From Solenopsis invicta (Eukaryota > Arthropoda > Insecta > Hymenoptera > Formicidae): 64,000 nucleotides of DNA. The notes beneath the pieces were generated by a model, which made no database searches, was not told the origin of the DNA, and was given only the letters and a program-made list of their open reading frames with translations. Shown here piece by piece: positions 31,291-43,021 of this stretch. How positions within the stretch are numbered: position 1 is the first letter of the stretch; every line of letters starts with the position of its first letter. The translations under genes were made by a program, and so were the position numbers. Location: positions 4,275,249 to 4,339,248 of the forward strand of contig NC_052672.1 in NCBI RefSeq assembly GCF_016802725.1. Direction: 5' to 3'.

Positions 31291-32475
31291 ATATAATTAT
31301 TTTTTTCTATGTCTAATATATATTACATATAACAATATGAAAATAATATTAAGAATAACAATAAAAATAAAATGAAGTAAAATAATTTATTTATTTAATT
31401 TCTTGCAATATTATTTAAATATCACATAAACATCACAGAAATATTTTGAAATATGACAGTAATATTACTATGAAATATCACAGTAATATTACAGTGATGC
31501 GTTTTCGCGGACATTTTGATATTACTGTGATATCACAGTAATATTTCGTGATATTTCTGCAATATTTCATTTGTAATATTGCAATGTAAAAGTGATATTG
31601 CTGTGATATCACTGCAATATTACGTGCTATGTGGGACATTATCAATTTGTGCTAACTTAAAATTTGTAAAATCTGCTATTCTTTGTTAGTTGTTCATTAG
31701 AGAGTAATAATATAAGAACGGAATATACATAAATAAAATTCAAATAATTGTATGCATATATGATGCGTATATTTCATTTCTATATTATTACTCTCTAATA
31801 AACAACTAATAAAGAAAAGTAGATTTTACAAATTTTAAGTTAGCACAAATTGATATTGTTCAATAATGCCCTCTTCATATAAATCCATTTTTCAGTAATT
31901 TTTATTTATTCTTGGTGTTGAAGTTTATTTACGATCTGGAAAAGAATAAAAAAAAACGTTTTCAGAGACATTATTGATTTTTAACATGTAAATTAATATT
32001 GATTAATGTATAATGTAGTTAAATAATTTCAAAGTTATTTTTACTAAGTTTATAATAAACAGGAATTTTATATGATATACTTGAAATATTATATGCTTTA
32101 ATATGTACCTAATAATTAATAATTTTTTATTAATTTTAATTTGTTTCCGATATAACCACAAACTTTAGAATAGATTAATTAATTTTTACAAACAGAAATT
32201 GAAACGAAATCCAGTGTTTAGACAAAAAAAATTACAATAAATCTAAATTCAAATCATTCTTTTTAACTTTATCTTTGATTTTTTGTGTTATTATTTAAAA
32301 AAGTAAAGAGACTTACTTTTCAAGCATGCTTCTCGGTCTCCACGCTTTCGTCATCAATCGGATTACATTTGAGACAGCAATCGTCAATCCGATTAGCCTA
32401 GGGAAATTTTCTATACCTACGTTGAGTACCATTGTTCAATCCAATCGGAGATCCGATTAGTTATCGTAAACACCC

Positions 32476-32632
32476 AGCGTTTTTCATTGGGAAAACTAGT
32501 GCGCACTGAGTGTGCACTCGCTGCTGGCAATTGGACGTTTCGGTTTGCGCGATGACCGTGCCAACGGAAACGCCCAATTACCTGTAGCAAGTGCACATTC
32601 AGTTCGCACTAGTTTTCCCAATGAAAAACGCT
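32476..32632. mobile_element. 157-bp MITE
   Basis: Perfect terminal repeat AGCGTTTTTCATTGGGAAAA (continuing through CTAGTGCG) at both ends and a second weaker inverted pair inside. Directly abuts the fold-back element. Confidence 0.8.
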
Positions 32633-33365
32633 ATTACTTGTTAGTATGCGTGTCAAGTGTTCGGTGTAAACTAGGTCAATGAAGATGATAGATGATACCA
32701 TATGATATTAGGTTTGTTCGAGTTGCTTAAAATCCCCAAAAATTTTTGCACTCGAGATGAGATAAATATATATTCGATCGTAAGAAAGAGAGAGACGACA
32801 AAGAAATTAATTCAAAAGGGGCAGCAACACGAACAGGCCTATTCACGTCATTAGAGAAAAAATGGCGGACCAATCAGAACTCCTCAAATCGAAGTATATC
32901 GAAATACGTGTGATGGCCAGACTCTTATTAGAGGGTCTCTATGATCGACGTAGTAGCCGCGACGCGCGTATTACCGATACTACATACAGTCACAACTAGC
33001 ATCTCTATCTCTTGCATTACTCTCGCATGCCTCATACAGTCATAACCAAAAATGAAGCCGTAAAAAGTATGTTGCAAAAACCGATTTTGCAACTAATTTG
33101 TTTATAACAACTACGACAATTTAGAAAGAATTACGTGTTTCTTTAATATTTTTTCTCGTAGAATCGATTTGTGCAATCGGTTTTCCTCTATAGTCAATTT
33201 TTAATAATTTGTTTATATCAATTTTTATAAACAAATTATTAAAAAATAACAATTAGAAATAAGACCGAAATGTAAAAAACATTATTGACATAAAAAGCAC
33301 GTTGCAAAAATCTATTTTGCAACTAATTTGTTTATAACAATTATATAACTACTATACAATTAAGG
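32633..33365. other. Intergenic sequence with a direct repeat
   Basis: A block of about 45 bp (TTTTGCAACTAATTTGTTTA core) occurs at 33070-33115 and again at 33299-33345. AAAATGGCGG next to CCAATCA at 32857-32876 resembles a core promoter, but no gene follows. Otherwise nothing recognised. Confidence 0.4.
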
Positions 33366-33460
33366 CTGCATTCCGAAATTCACTGCTAGTACTGAAAATC
33401 TATAGTATACGTAACGTGAACTATAGATTTTCAGTACTTGCAGTGTATATCGGAACGCAG
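33366..33460. mobile_element. 95-bp MITE
   Basis: CTGCATTCCG…CGGAACGCAG ends; inner arms share CTATAGATTTTCAGTAC and complement. Confidence 0.7.
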
Positions 33461-33517
33461 TCTAAGAAAGCATCATATTAGTTTCTTTAGTAACTTTCCC
33501 ATATATACAATCGATTA

Positions 33518-33655
33518 AGTCCCAGTCCACAATAGGTGTAGTAGATAAGCCGTAAGAAATTGACCAATCATAGTTAAATATAAGGAAAATAATCGACCAT
33601 GGTTGGTCAATTTCTTACGGCTTAGGGCTTACAAAATAAATTGTAGACCGGGACT
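33518..33655. mobile_element. 138-bp MITE
   Basis: Ends AGTCCC…GGGACT; inner arms share AAGCCGTAAGAAATTGACCA and complement. Confidence 0.7.
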
Positions 33656-33714
33656 AACGTAATCAGTTTTCCTGAAAAATTTGTTTATGACTATTGTTTA
33701 TAACAATTTTAAAA

Positions 33715-34080
33715 AATCATGGATTTCCAATTTTGACCACTTTCTCATAATTTCAGAATGATGTATTGGATTACCTACCAGTGATCAAGTCTTGAATTTC
33801 CAAATATAACCCAGTACGGAAATCTATTTTAAAACCGTATTTAGTACAAATCATGAATTTCCAATTTTGACCACTTTCGCATAATTTTGTAAAGATATAC
33901 TGGATTATCTACCAGTTATCAAGCCTTGGATTTCCAAATATAACCTAGTATAGAAATCCATTTTAAAACATATTTAGTACAAATCATGGATTTCCAATTG
34001 TGATCACTTTCGCATAATTTCGAAAAGATGTACTGGATTATCCAGTGATCAAACCTTGGATTTCCAAATATAACCGCATA
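33715..34080 (+). repeat. ~133-bp tandem repeat, just under three copies
   Basis: TCATGGATTTCCAATT-type starts recur at 33717, 33851 and 33984 (periods 134 and 133). Each unit contains a second GGATTTCCAAATATAACC. Confidence 0.9.
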
Positions 34081-35396
34081 CATGTATTGTATGCGGAATT
34101 GCATATTGCGTCCAACCTCTATCAGCACTGAGTTTGCATATAAAGGCGTGTACTTATATCGCTCTCTGGAACTCCATATATTGTATATTTTCAATTGAAT
34201 ACGTTAATGTACATGCAATTTCAGACCAATCTTTCACAGGAAACTCATACTAAATCCTTATACTTATTTAAACACGGAAATCCTTACATAAACCAAATTA
34301 CCGAACTTCCATGTAAAAACTAGTAAACTTTATGCCATAAATTTCATACTTGTTTAAACGTACTTGGAATTATGAATGTAAACGGATAAGACTTATATCT
34401 GGAACTCCAACTAAATACCATGAACTTGGAATTGCGTGTATAATCAAATTTAATTTTTTACTTGGATGAATTTTGTGTCAGTTAAGACCTGATTTGTCCA
34501 GATATGTCCTGATACGACCGTATATAATTTTAAATCTGGACATACCTGGAATTTTTAGAAGGGTAAGACTTATTTTACGGCATCTGTCATAACATTCAAA
34601 ATTCAAGTTATGAAAGTGCATATCATATAAATAACATGTGCATCATTATGTGCATTTAGTATTAGAAATAATACGTAAAATTTGAAATTTTAGGAAAACA
34701 CTAGCGAGAAAAGATTTTTTAACATATATTAAATTTCTCTATTTATTAAAGTTTTAACAAAATATATATTGATATAATAAAAAGAAACACGTGGAAAAAT
34801 GTAATGTGTAGTAATTATATTTACTGCATACATACTGCATATTTTTTCTACTGAAATTATATTAAAACAAAAGTGTCTTAAAGAACAAAAATACAATTTG
34901 TTAATAATCATTTTCGCTGTAGGTATAATGCATATTTTATCTGAGATCATAGCAAATCTTGCACTTATGAGCAAAAATAAAATTTAAATCGAACCTCAAG
35001 AATTACAAATTAATGAGTCACAATAACATAATATAATCCTTTATACACATACACCAAAATTTCTGATATATAATTTTGATATCAGCTTTTGTATACAGAT
35101 TTTATTAACTATGTAATAATGCTTCATACAAACAAAGTGTACAAAAAGTGTGGCTCCATTTAAAGGTATTTAATTTCAAATAGTACACTTTTATCAATAT
35201 TATTAATAATTAATGCTTTGGTATATACATCTGTAAATGTATGTGTATAAAGGAATAAAAATGCGTTAGAATTTAGTCGTTATCAACTACATAACATTTT
35301 TTAAAACGTTAATTATCATGTTAAAAGTTTTAACATTTAAATAATAAGTGTTATTTTAATATAACGCTAATTAGTACGAAGTAATACGATAATATA
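34081..35396. other. AT-rich region without recognised features
   Basis: Short open frames here have no family resemblance and low complexity. Possibly decayed repeats related to the preceding satellite. Confidence 0.4.
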
Positions 35397-36418
35397 TTAA
35401 TGCGCATCAGCAACATTTTCCTTATTTTCTCGTTGTTGGCGTTGCTTTGCAAATTAAAACCATTCTGCCACAATGTTATCAAATTCCGCTTCTGTGAGAC
35501 TGACGTGACGCGACATAACCTCTCCTTGAAAAGAGATAAAAGAATTAAAGTAAATTATTTATAAAATTTAATTTAAGATTTTTTTATGTATCTGAATACA
35601 TACTTTTCATAATCTTGATTAACTGAAGATTACAGATTTTAAAATTTTCTTTTCTTCCTTTCCATGAACAATCCATGGCACATTTATTTGTAAAAATGTT
35701 CTTTAAAATCCGTTGGATGTTATCCCGTGGATTGTTTCCGCCAATTTTCAGTAAAAATCTTTTCTATAAAAACACATTTTTATTAGTAATTCATATTAAA
35801 TGTACTAACGTATGTAAAAATGTACACTCAAATACAATTCAATTACAATTACAATTGATTAAATTAAATTAAATTATGTAATGGGTTAAATTGTAATCTT
35901 CTATTTGCAATTTTTAATCTGCCCAGCAATCACAGTTACATAACGGCAATGCTAATAAAATAAAATCGAAAGTAACACGCAATATAACATGCGCGTTACA
36001 TGTAATGTCCATGTTAGTTGTAATTTTCCACTCATAAGAAAAATAACAGTTACATAACAGTTGTATTATATTTGTTATACAGACCTGTCAAAAATGTACG
36101 ATTAAAACCGATTAAAAAAAAAAGTAATCCGAATCGATCGGGATTTCTGTACCGAAAATATGGTATTAAAACCGATTGAAAATAAGAACCCAATCGGAAC
36201 CCAGATAGATTTATTAAAACAGAATACATTAATGTAAATGAAATAAATGTTTAATTTACAAAAAATATTTCTTGTATCCTTTTTGTTAAAAAGGATTAAA
36301 AAAAGATTAAATTTGAAATAAACATTTAATTTATATACAAAGTTAAATAACAATACAAATTGTTATTTACACATAAAAATATAAAATTTTATGTGGAACA
36401 GCGTTCCACACACACACA

Positions 36419-36466
<48 letters not shown>

Positions 36467-38106
36467 CACATCATGTTTGAGAGATGAAAAAAGTGAGAGC
36501 GAGTATTCGTCTCAAGGTTACAATAAGCAGCTCCTAAAAGTCTCACTGAAGAATGAGCTGGGGAGTCGGCCGCCGTGGCGCCTAGATATAAGGCATGTGG
36601 CCGCACTCGACTCACGAGAAAATCTCCCACGGCGTGGCCACCTAGTGGTGGCGCCAGAACTCAATTGTTAAATCCATTTTAATTCAAAATTACAGAATTT
36701 CATAAATTATAATTAAATCAAATTTTAATGCGATGTGACACGTTGAGACGCTAACAATTCTTATGTACCATTTTTAAATAGATATTTTGATAACAACACT
36801 ATAAATCACGTTAACAAATTTGTAAAATTGTCCGAAAGCTATGTTTTTTTTGGCAATTAATAATTCTTGACAACCGTCAAGAAAAAAATAGTTTTCGAAC
36901 AATTTTACAAATTAGTTAAAATGATGTACAATGTTATTTTATCAAAATAGTTTTTTATTTAAAAAATAGCACGCAAGAATTTTCAGCGTTTCAGCATAAT
37001 ATTTCTTGCTACTAATGTCAGGATTTTGAAACGTGGTCGCTGAGAGTATTTAGGAGTCTTAATGCAAATGAATTAAAATTTAAAAAAATTTTTATATTAT
37101 GCATTAAACTTAAATAATTCACGAAAGCGATATTAAAATCAATTACAATTCGTATATAATAAAAACTGATTACTTTTTAATCCGCTCGTGGATTGAATCG
37201 ATTAAAACAGAATAAAATCAATTAAAAAGGATTCCGTTTTAATCGGTTTTAATCGCACATTTTCGACAGGGAGGAGTCGTATTAATAATTTAGTTTTATA
37301 ACAGATATTATTAAAATAAAGTGATTGTTATATAAACCTGATAAACGGCAGTTATATGACTGTTATAATTTATTGTGTTGTAATATCAACAATTAAATTT
37401 TATATAACTACAATATTGCTAGAATGTAAAAATTTGTTATATAACGTGACACACACAAATTATATAACTATTATTTTCTGTGTTTGCTGGGTGCTTATTC
37501 TAGAATAGTATGATGTGAATTTTATGTGTGTCAACTTTGACGTAAATTTTCGTTTCCAATGGTAAGGTCTGAGATATCAAAAAACGTACAAAAAAAAAAC
37601 AGAATATAAGCAAGGCATATACGAATCTGATAATTGTTATATGACTATTCATAAAGTTATCAAGAGGAAATATATAAAATTCACATAAATATAAAAACTT
37701 ACGAATTGTGTATTTGCTTCTTTAGTATCTGTCAACATATTTTCCATATTTTTTATGTCCTCAATTGAGCTGATAGGAAAACATTGCACAATAAAATTTT
37801 CCTTATTTTTCACCTGTAATGTACGGTTTTTAATTGCATCCTCCAGATTTTTAACCGTTCGTTATTATCTCTTAATATCACGCTGCATTCCGTTTTATAT
37901 CTTTAAGAGTTTTTATAACATAATTGGCAATCAATAAATATTCAGAATACTCAATTATAATCAGCTTGATTAAATTGCACGCACGCACGCACACACGTAC
38001 GCACGCACGAGCATGCACGCATACGTACCGCACACGTACACGCGCACGCAAACGCACACACACACGCACACGCTCACGCACACGCACACGCACACGCAAA
38101 CGCGCG

Positions 38107-38158
<52 letters not shown>

Positions 38159-40517
38159 CTCTCTCTCTCTCTCTTTCACACACACACACACACACACACA
38201 GAGAGAGAGATTTTTACTCATAAAAGGTACAAATATTTTAAAATAATCTAAATATGCATATATCTAAATAATTAAAATATTTCAAATAAGTAAAATAATA
38301 TAGGGGAGACCGGGGCAAATTGTTAGACGGGGTAATTCAATAATTGGAAATATCTTTTTATGGGTACATATTAAAAATTTACTTTAAACACTGTAAACAC
38401 GTCCTAATGTAACGATGTTGCTAACAAAGATTTGTTGGTAACGGTGTCATATTGAAGTCGTAACAGTAAAAAATGTGTTTTGCGACAGTCAAAGTAATTT
38501 CTGATAGTCGGCATTTTTTCGAAATTTAAATAAGATAATAAGGTTTTTTTGAAAACTTTGAATGTATCGTGTCCAGTTGAATGTATTTGAAACATTTCGT
38601 GTTTACTTTTTGCTGTGTGATGTCTACTTTTGTCGATCATACACCATAATGCGCACAGTTGATGTTGGCGCTATTCGTAATACCGAGCACCGGGGCGATT
38701 CGTTAATACTGATTGTAGCGCCTAACTTAAGTTGGGTAACCCTAACCCTTCGGCTGTGTTACGAACGTCTGCGCTACGCAGAGTTAAACATTGAAGTAAA
38801 GTTCTTCATTGATTTAGTTCAAACTTGATAATATTGTGTCTTTTAGTACATAGAACATGAATATGAATATAAAATCGTCGCTCTTAAGCAGGTAAAAAGT
38901 TATAAAGCGTTAAAGATTGACACTTGTGAGGTTAGGAAATCTGTCACACCGATGGCATAAAAGAACATGCGAAAGTGTATGTTTGCATTTGTTTTTTGTA
39001 TACCTACATCCTTTTTTAAATAAAAGAAAGTCTTAACAACAGCTTTTTTACAGACTTTCAACTTAAAATACAAATTTCGGAATATTCCCGGACTAGTTAC
39101 GAATTCAACCTACCCCGGGCTTGGGGCTATTCTTAATTCTCGACATTTTTATATGTAATTTAAAGCAAGTATATTTGCATGTTTTATTTATATCGGCATT
39201 GTGAAGGGGAAGGTTCAACTTTTTAAACCGGCTCATGTTTTTTTTTTAATTAATATAGAACTTAGGAGACATAAAAGAAAAAAAGGTCTAACGATTTGCC
39301 CCGGTCTCCCCTATATAAAGAAAATATATAACTTTTAAACTCAGGCTTTCCTTTAAGTTGACTGGCGTAAGTTGAGGAACAGAATCTAAAATAGTTTTAA
39401 TTATGTAATATTACTGCTAAAATTTAGTTTTGTCGATTTTAATATAGTATACCTTCTATTATTATAGGTATATTGAATTCTTGTTCAGATACATCTTGCA
39501 TGTCTGGTAAACATTCACGAATAATCAGTGGATTTACTTCTTTTGGAGCTGTATTAATGATTATAATTATTATATAAAATTATAATTGCAATTTTTATAC
39601 AATTATAATCTACAAAAGCCTATTACAACAGTAATATTCAATTGCTACAAAACCATTCAGCATATACTTGTGTATTTTAATGTATCAATTATTACTTACT
39701 TAATTCTGTAGGTGTAGTTTTGCCAGTACCATCTTGTACAATTGATCCAAAATTGTCTGGATATGATGGTATTTTTGACATAATTGAATTTGATTGCAAT
39801 CGTTTTTCTATAAAAAAAAACTTATATAAGACTAAAATAATTGGTTGGATTTAACATAATTATAAAAAAATTAGCTTATATTTACACTAGATTTCTAAAT
39901 ATTGAAAGTTACTAAACTATATTACTATATTTTAATGTAAAACATACGTACATTAATAGACACATACGTACTTTTGTTTCTTGCAGTACTCTCGTACTCT
40001 TTTTGCTTTTTACAGTCTTTGTCGGATGTTGTTGTATATGGTTGATAAGGAACGTGCTGCCTTTTGCTTCGGCCAAATCGTTCCTCATCTGTCGTGTGGT
40101 CGTCTGCAGTTCGTCTGCTGCGTTTTTTCGCGTTGATTCAAGAGAAGCTGTAATAAAAAGAAATCAGTAATACTTTGTAAAGAGTGTTCAACTCTACATA
40201 GTAAAAGTCTACATAGTTTTCAATACTGCGGTTTCAATTAGAATTTGAAAAGAGTATTTTAGTATAACATTACTGAAATTTTACAAAAGAGTATCTCCGA
40301 AATAAAAGACGTACTTACAACAATATTTTACTACCTCTACTTCATATTTATTCCACAAGTCGTAATTAGGATTTACGCAATTCGCGATTAACGTTGCAGT
40401 GTTTGAATATCGTGGTGGCCACCAGCACATAAAACTCTCGACATTTTTAATAAGCCATTTTTTTTGGCACTTCTGAGTATGTACAGTCCGATAAAAAACG
40501 GACCACTGCGTATTCAT
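35397..40517 (-). CDS. DUF4806-domain protein gene, multi-exon, TE-associated
   Basis: Exons by splice signals: a 40517-40319 (MNTQWSVFYRTV…CWWPPRYSNTATL), b 40147-39972 (basic, KKRSRR…), c 39807-39700, d 39548-39453, e about 37880-37703 (FPISSIEDIKNMENML), f 35763-35604 (FLLKIGGNNPRDNIQRIL, CSWKGRKENFK) and g 35524-35397 (SLTEAEFDNIVAEWF). Exons e-g form a DUF4806 domain, common in multicopy insect genes of unknown role. Phases agree at b-c, c-d, e-f and f-g. The a-b join needs a frame change, the start of e is unclear, and g has an in-frame TAA before FAKQRQQREN. Introns hold several TEs. Lies downstream of, and on the same strand as, the tnp2-like gene. Confidence 0.75.
36084..37270. mobile_element. 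CCTGTC-ended element nested in 35922-37491
   Basis: Inverted ends of about 35 bp (CCTGTCAAAAATG then GATTAAAACCGATTAAAA; right end complement). No coding capacity; carries dispersed repeat copy 2. Confidence 0.7.
36240..36670 (-). repeat. Dispersed repeat, copy 2
   Basis: Inverse of 30690-31290. An (AC)n/(ACGC)n microsatellite (36407-36468) occupies the place where copy 1 has a MITE. Confidence 0.65.
37978..38211 (+). repeat. Compound microsatellite
   Basis: Runs of CACG, CA, CG, CT, CA and GA units in sequence. Open frames through it are artefacts. Confidence 0.95.
38301..39313. mobile_element. ~1-kb TA-flanked element with GGGGAGACCGGGGCAAAT ends
   Basis: Terminal repeats TAGGGGAGACCGGGGCAAAT and complement; TA outside both ends (38299-38300, 39314-39315). 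No transposase seen. Sits in an intron of the DUF4806 gene. Confidence 0.8.
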
Positions 40518-41061
40518 TATTTTGTGAACAAGAAGTCATTTTGTATGTATAACAAATCTAGAAAAAACCAATAATGTACACAAATTGCTAATAAGTTTTA
40601 CTTAAACAAAAATACCAATTTTTATATATATTTTTCAAAAATATTGCTTTAATATTTTTCATTATACATATCAATATTTATAATTGTTTTAATATATAAA
40701 TGTGTAAAAATATACTCCAAATTTTTAATAGCAATAAAAAATTAAAAAATAAAATAAATAACATCACTAAATAATTAAAATATAACATTAAAAAAATATT
40801 AATAAAATCGTTAACTTTTGCTTACCATATAAAGATTTGTTGTCCTTCTGAAAAATGTACATTATTCATCTTAAAGACGATTGTTTACTCAGAAACATGT
40901 AAATATGTTAAAGTCAATTGTTACGTATTTTATTTAATTATTACAAAATTGAAGAGGAATTACAAAATCAGCATCGACATTACTTTTTATTTTTAAACAT
41001 TTTTTTTGTATTTGTGTTATTCGAACTTGAATAATATCCGAAGTATTCATTAATATTACTA
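40518..41061. other. AT-rich spacer
   Basis: Between the DUF4806 start and the mariner; nothing recognised. Confidence 0.5.
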
Positions 41062-42341
41062 TTAGGAGTATAAATAAGTTTTCGCCGTTTTTTTATCAAA
41101 AATTGGGCATTTATTGTGAAAGAATGGTACCTAATGTTTTATTCGAAGTATTGTCCATCGCAAGCTACTACTTTTTCCCATCTTTCTGGCAGCATACGGA
41201 TACCGCGTCGGAAGAATGCTTCATCTTTTGAAGCTATCCACAAATCGACCCAATTTTTTGTATCTTCATATGACGTGAAGTGTTGCTCAGACAGGCCATG
41301 CGCCATCGATCGAAGCAGATAGTAATCAGAAGGAGCAATGTCTGGTGAATACGGCGGGTGGGGTAAAACTTCCCAATTGAGTGTTTCCAGGTAGGTTTTG
41401 ACCGGCACCGCAACATGTGGACGAGCATTATCATGCAGAAGAATAACTTTGTCGTGTCTGGAGTAGTAGTAGGCAGGTTTTTCCTTGAGTACTCGGCTCA
41501 ATCTCATCAATTGTGCTTGGTAGAGAGCCCCAGTAATGGTTTTATTCGGTTTGAGCAACTCATAATACACGACACCAAGCTGTTCCCACCAAATACACAA
41601 TATGAGCTTTTTTCCATGAATGTTCGGCTTGGCTGTCGATGTTGAAACGTGGCCAGGTGATCCCCATGATTTCTTCTTTTTTAGGTTATCGTAGTGGATC
41701 CACTTTTATCATCACCAGTGACTATACGATGCAAAAAACCCTTTTGTTTATGCCTGGCAAGCAGCATTTCACATGTGAAAAATCGGCGTTCAACGTTTCT
41801 CGGCTTCAATTCATATGGAACCCAGTTTCCTTGTTTTTGAATCATTCCCAATGATTTTAAGCGATGTGAAATTGCTGAGTCACTCCTAATGTAAGTGCAA
41901 TTGCTTCTTGCGTTTGGCACAAATCTTTATCTAATAATGTTTCCAATTCCGCGTCTTCGTACACTTTCGGCCTTCCGCTACGTTCTTCGACGTCAAATTC
42001 ACCGTTCTTAAACTTGTGAAACCACTCACGGCAACTTCTCTCACTTAAGGCAGCCTCACCATATGCTTCTACAAGCAATCGATGCGCCTCGGCTGCAGAT
42101 TTCTTCAAATTAAAGAAGTAAATCAAAAGCTCCCGCAAATGACGCTTATTCGGCTCAAAACTCGACATTTTCGCACGAAAAAAGATATATGATGCTGATA
42201 CAAAATCGCTAATATTTTAAGGTTATGTTGTTGCCAGATGTCCAACCTTACGATATAACGTTTTACAACAGACAATTTCAACCATAACATACTAGTGGTG
42301 CCATTTTTTGTGAAACGGCGAAAACTTATTTATACTCCTAA
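41062..42341 (-). mobile_element. mariner element 2
   Basis: 1280 bp; ends TTAGGAGTATAAATAAGTTT and complement; TA at 41060-41061 and 42342-42343. Inserted between the tnp2-like C-terminus and the DUF4806 gene. Confidence 0.94.
41139..42168 (-). pseudogene. mariner transposase 2 (DD34D), frameshifted
   Basis: Start MSSFEPNKRHLREL at 42168. The DNA-binding half runs to ALTLGVTQQ, then shifts to LKSLGMIQKQGNWVPYELKP and RIVTGDDKS (first D), and shifts again to LLHDNARPHVA (second D) and PPYSPDIAPSDYYLL (third D), ending WEKVVACDGQYFE. From memory it is close to mariners known in ants. At least two frameshifts near 41880 and 41690 inactivate it. Confidence 0.9.
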
Positions 42342-42394
42342 TAATATGCCAAGTTTTTCCAAAGAGAATGGAATACTAAATACAGATTTTGGAT

Positions 42395-42691
42395 TTAAAG
42401 AACGTCGTGCTCGAATAAGTAATACACGTCATTATTTTCAAGTATATCTGATATAAATACCATAGATCCATCATGAAACAAAACGAAATTGTCTATGTCA
42501 TTAGTAAAAATTTTGAAGTTTTTAAATTGCACACAAGATATATTGTTCATCGATTTTGGTTTGTAAATAACGATCGGATGCTGTTCCACACGACACGGTT
42601 GAATTGGAATTAGTAATTTTTCGAATACGCGATTAGACAATTCTTGCAATGGCTTTCCAGAATTATGTAATTTTTTCTTTATTTTTTGCAT
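42395..42691 (-). pseudogene. tnp2-like transposase, C-terminal part
   Basis: A 98-codon frame (GKPLQELSNRVFEKLL…CVQFKNFKIFTN, then DGSMVFISDI) that looks like the end of the tnp2-type protein at 47589-48972. The two are separated by the gypsy element at 42797-47498. On its own the assignment is moderate; it rests on order, strand and the typical final region of these proteins. Confidence 0.6.
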
Positions 42692-42796
42692 ATAATTTTC
42701 AAATTTGAAACAACTAAAGTTTTAAACAACCAAACGTTTTGACATCTTTCGAAAAATGGAGTAGATTATGTACGTTGTGTGAAACATATTCATCAC

Positions 42797-43010
42797 TGTT
42801 GTGTCCTTTGGGTGCCAAATAACAGCTTAAGTATCTATACATAAAGGCGTGGAAGTTGTCCACATCCCGCTTCGCGTGTCTCAAACCTACACACACACTC
42901 CCTGTCTGCGAGGCGCGCACAAACACGTTTTCGGCGCCCTTCACGATAGCGCCACCTCTCTCGGCGTCTGTTCGGGCGGCACGCTGCATGAGACCCCAAG
43001 GGTCCCAACG
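42797..43010 (-). repeat. Gypsy-2 3' LTR
   Basis: 214 bp, one AC unit longer than its partner. Confidence 0.93.
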
Positions 43011-43021
43011 CTCCTCCCTTG

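Larger units (their letters stand above)
29587..31635. mobile_element. CCCACATAGCACG-ended element with subterminal GATATC-type repeats
   Basis: Perfect ends CCCACATAGCACGTAATATT and complement; AC on both sides (29585-29586, 31636-31637) fits a 2-bp target duplication. Near each end are many short palindromic blocks built on TGTGATATCACAG and AATATTAC. No transposase is visible. Superfamily not assigned. Confidence 0.75.
28974..32475. mobile_element. Fold-back element, copy 2, split by another element
   Basis: Same family as 27618-28973 with both ends present (GGGTGTTTACGATAA…TTATCGTAAACACCC). Interrupted at 29587-31635 by a CCCACATAGC-ended element; copy 1 shows the uninterrupted sequence near 28230-28240. 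Confidence 0.8.
35922..37491. mobile_element. CCCAGCAA-ended element in the DUF4806 intron
   Basis: Ends CCCAGCAATCACAG and CTGTGTTTGCTGGG; TG on both sides (35920-35921, 37492-37493). Subterminal blocks rich in TTATATAAC/GTTACATAAC. Contains the element 36084-37270. Confidence 0.7.

Noticed and set aside
28971..32478. AGC on both sides of fold-back copy 2 as a 3-bp target duplication
   Set aside because: The right AGC is the first three bases of the adjacent MITE and copy 1 does not resume after it, so the match is probably coincidence.
32850..32880. Promoter-like AAAATGGCGG and CCAATCA
   Set aside because: No gene or transcript start follows within reach; motif pair alone is weak.
36360..36671. 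His/Thr/Ala-rich open frame
   Set aside because: Product of the (ACGC)n microsatellite inside a repeat.
37878..38246. Several long Cys/Val or His/Thr frames
   Set aside because: Translations of the compound microsatellite in different frames.
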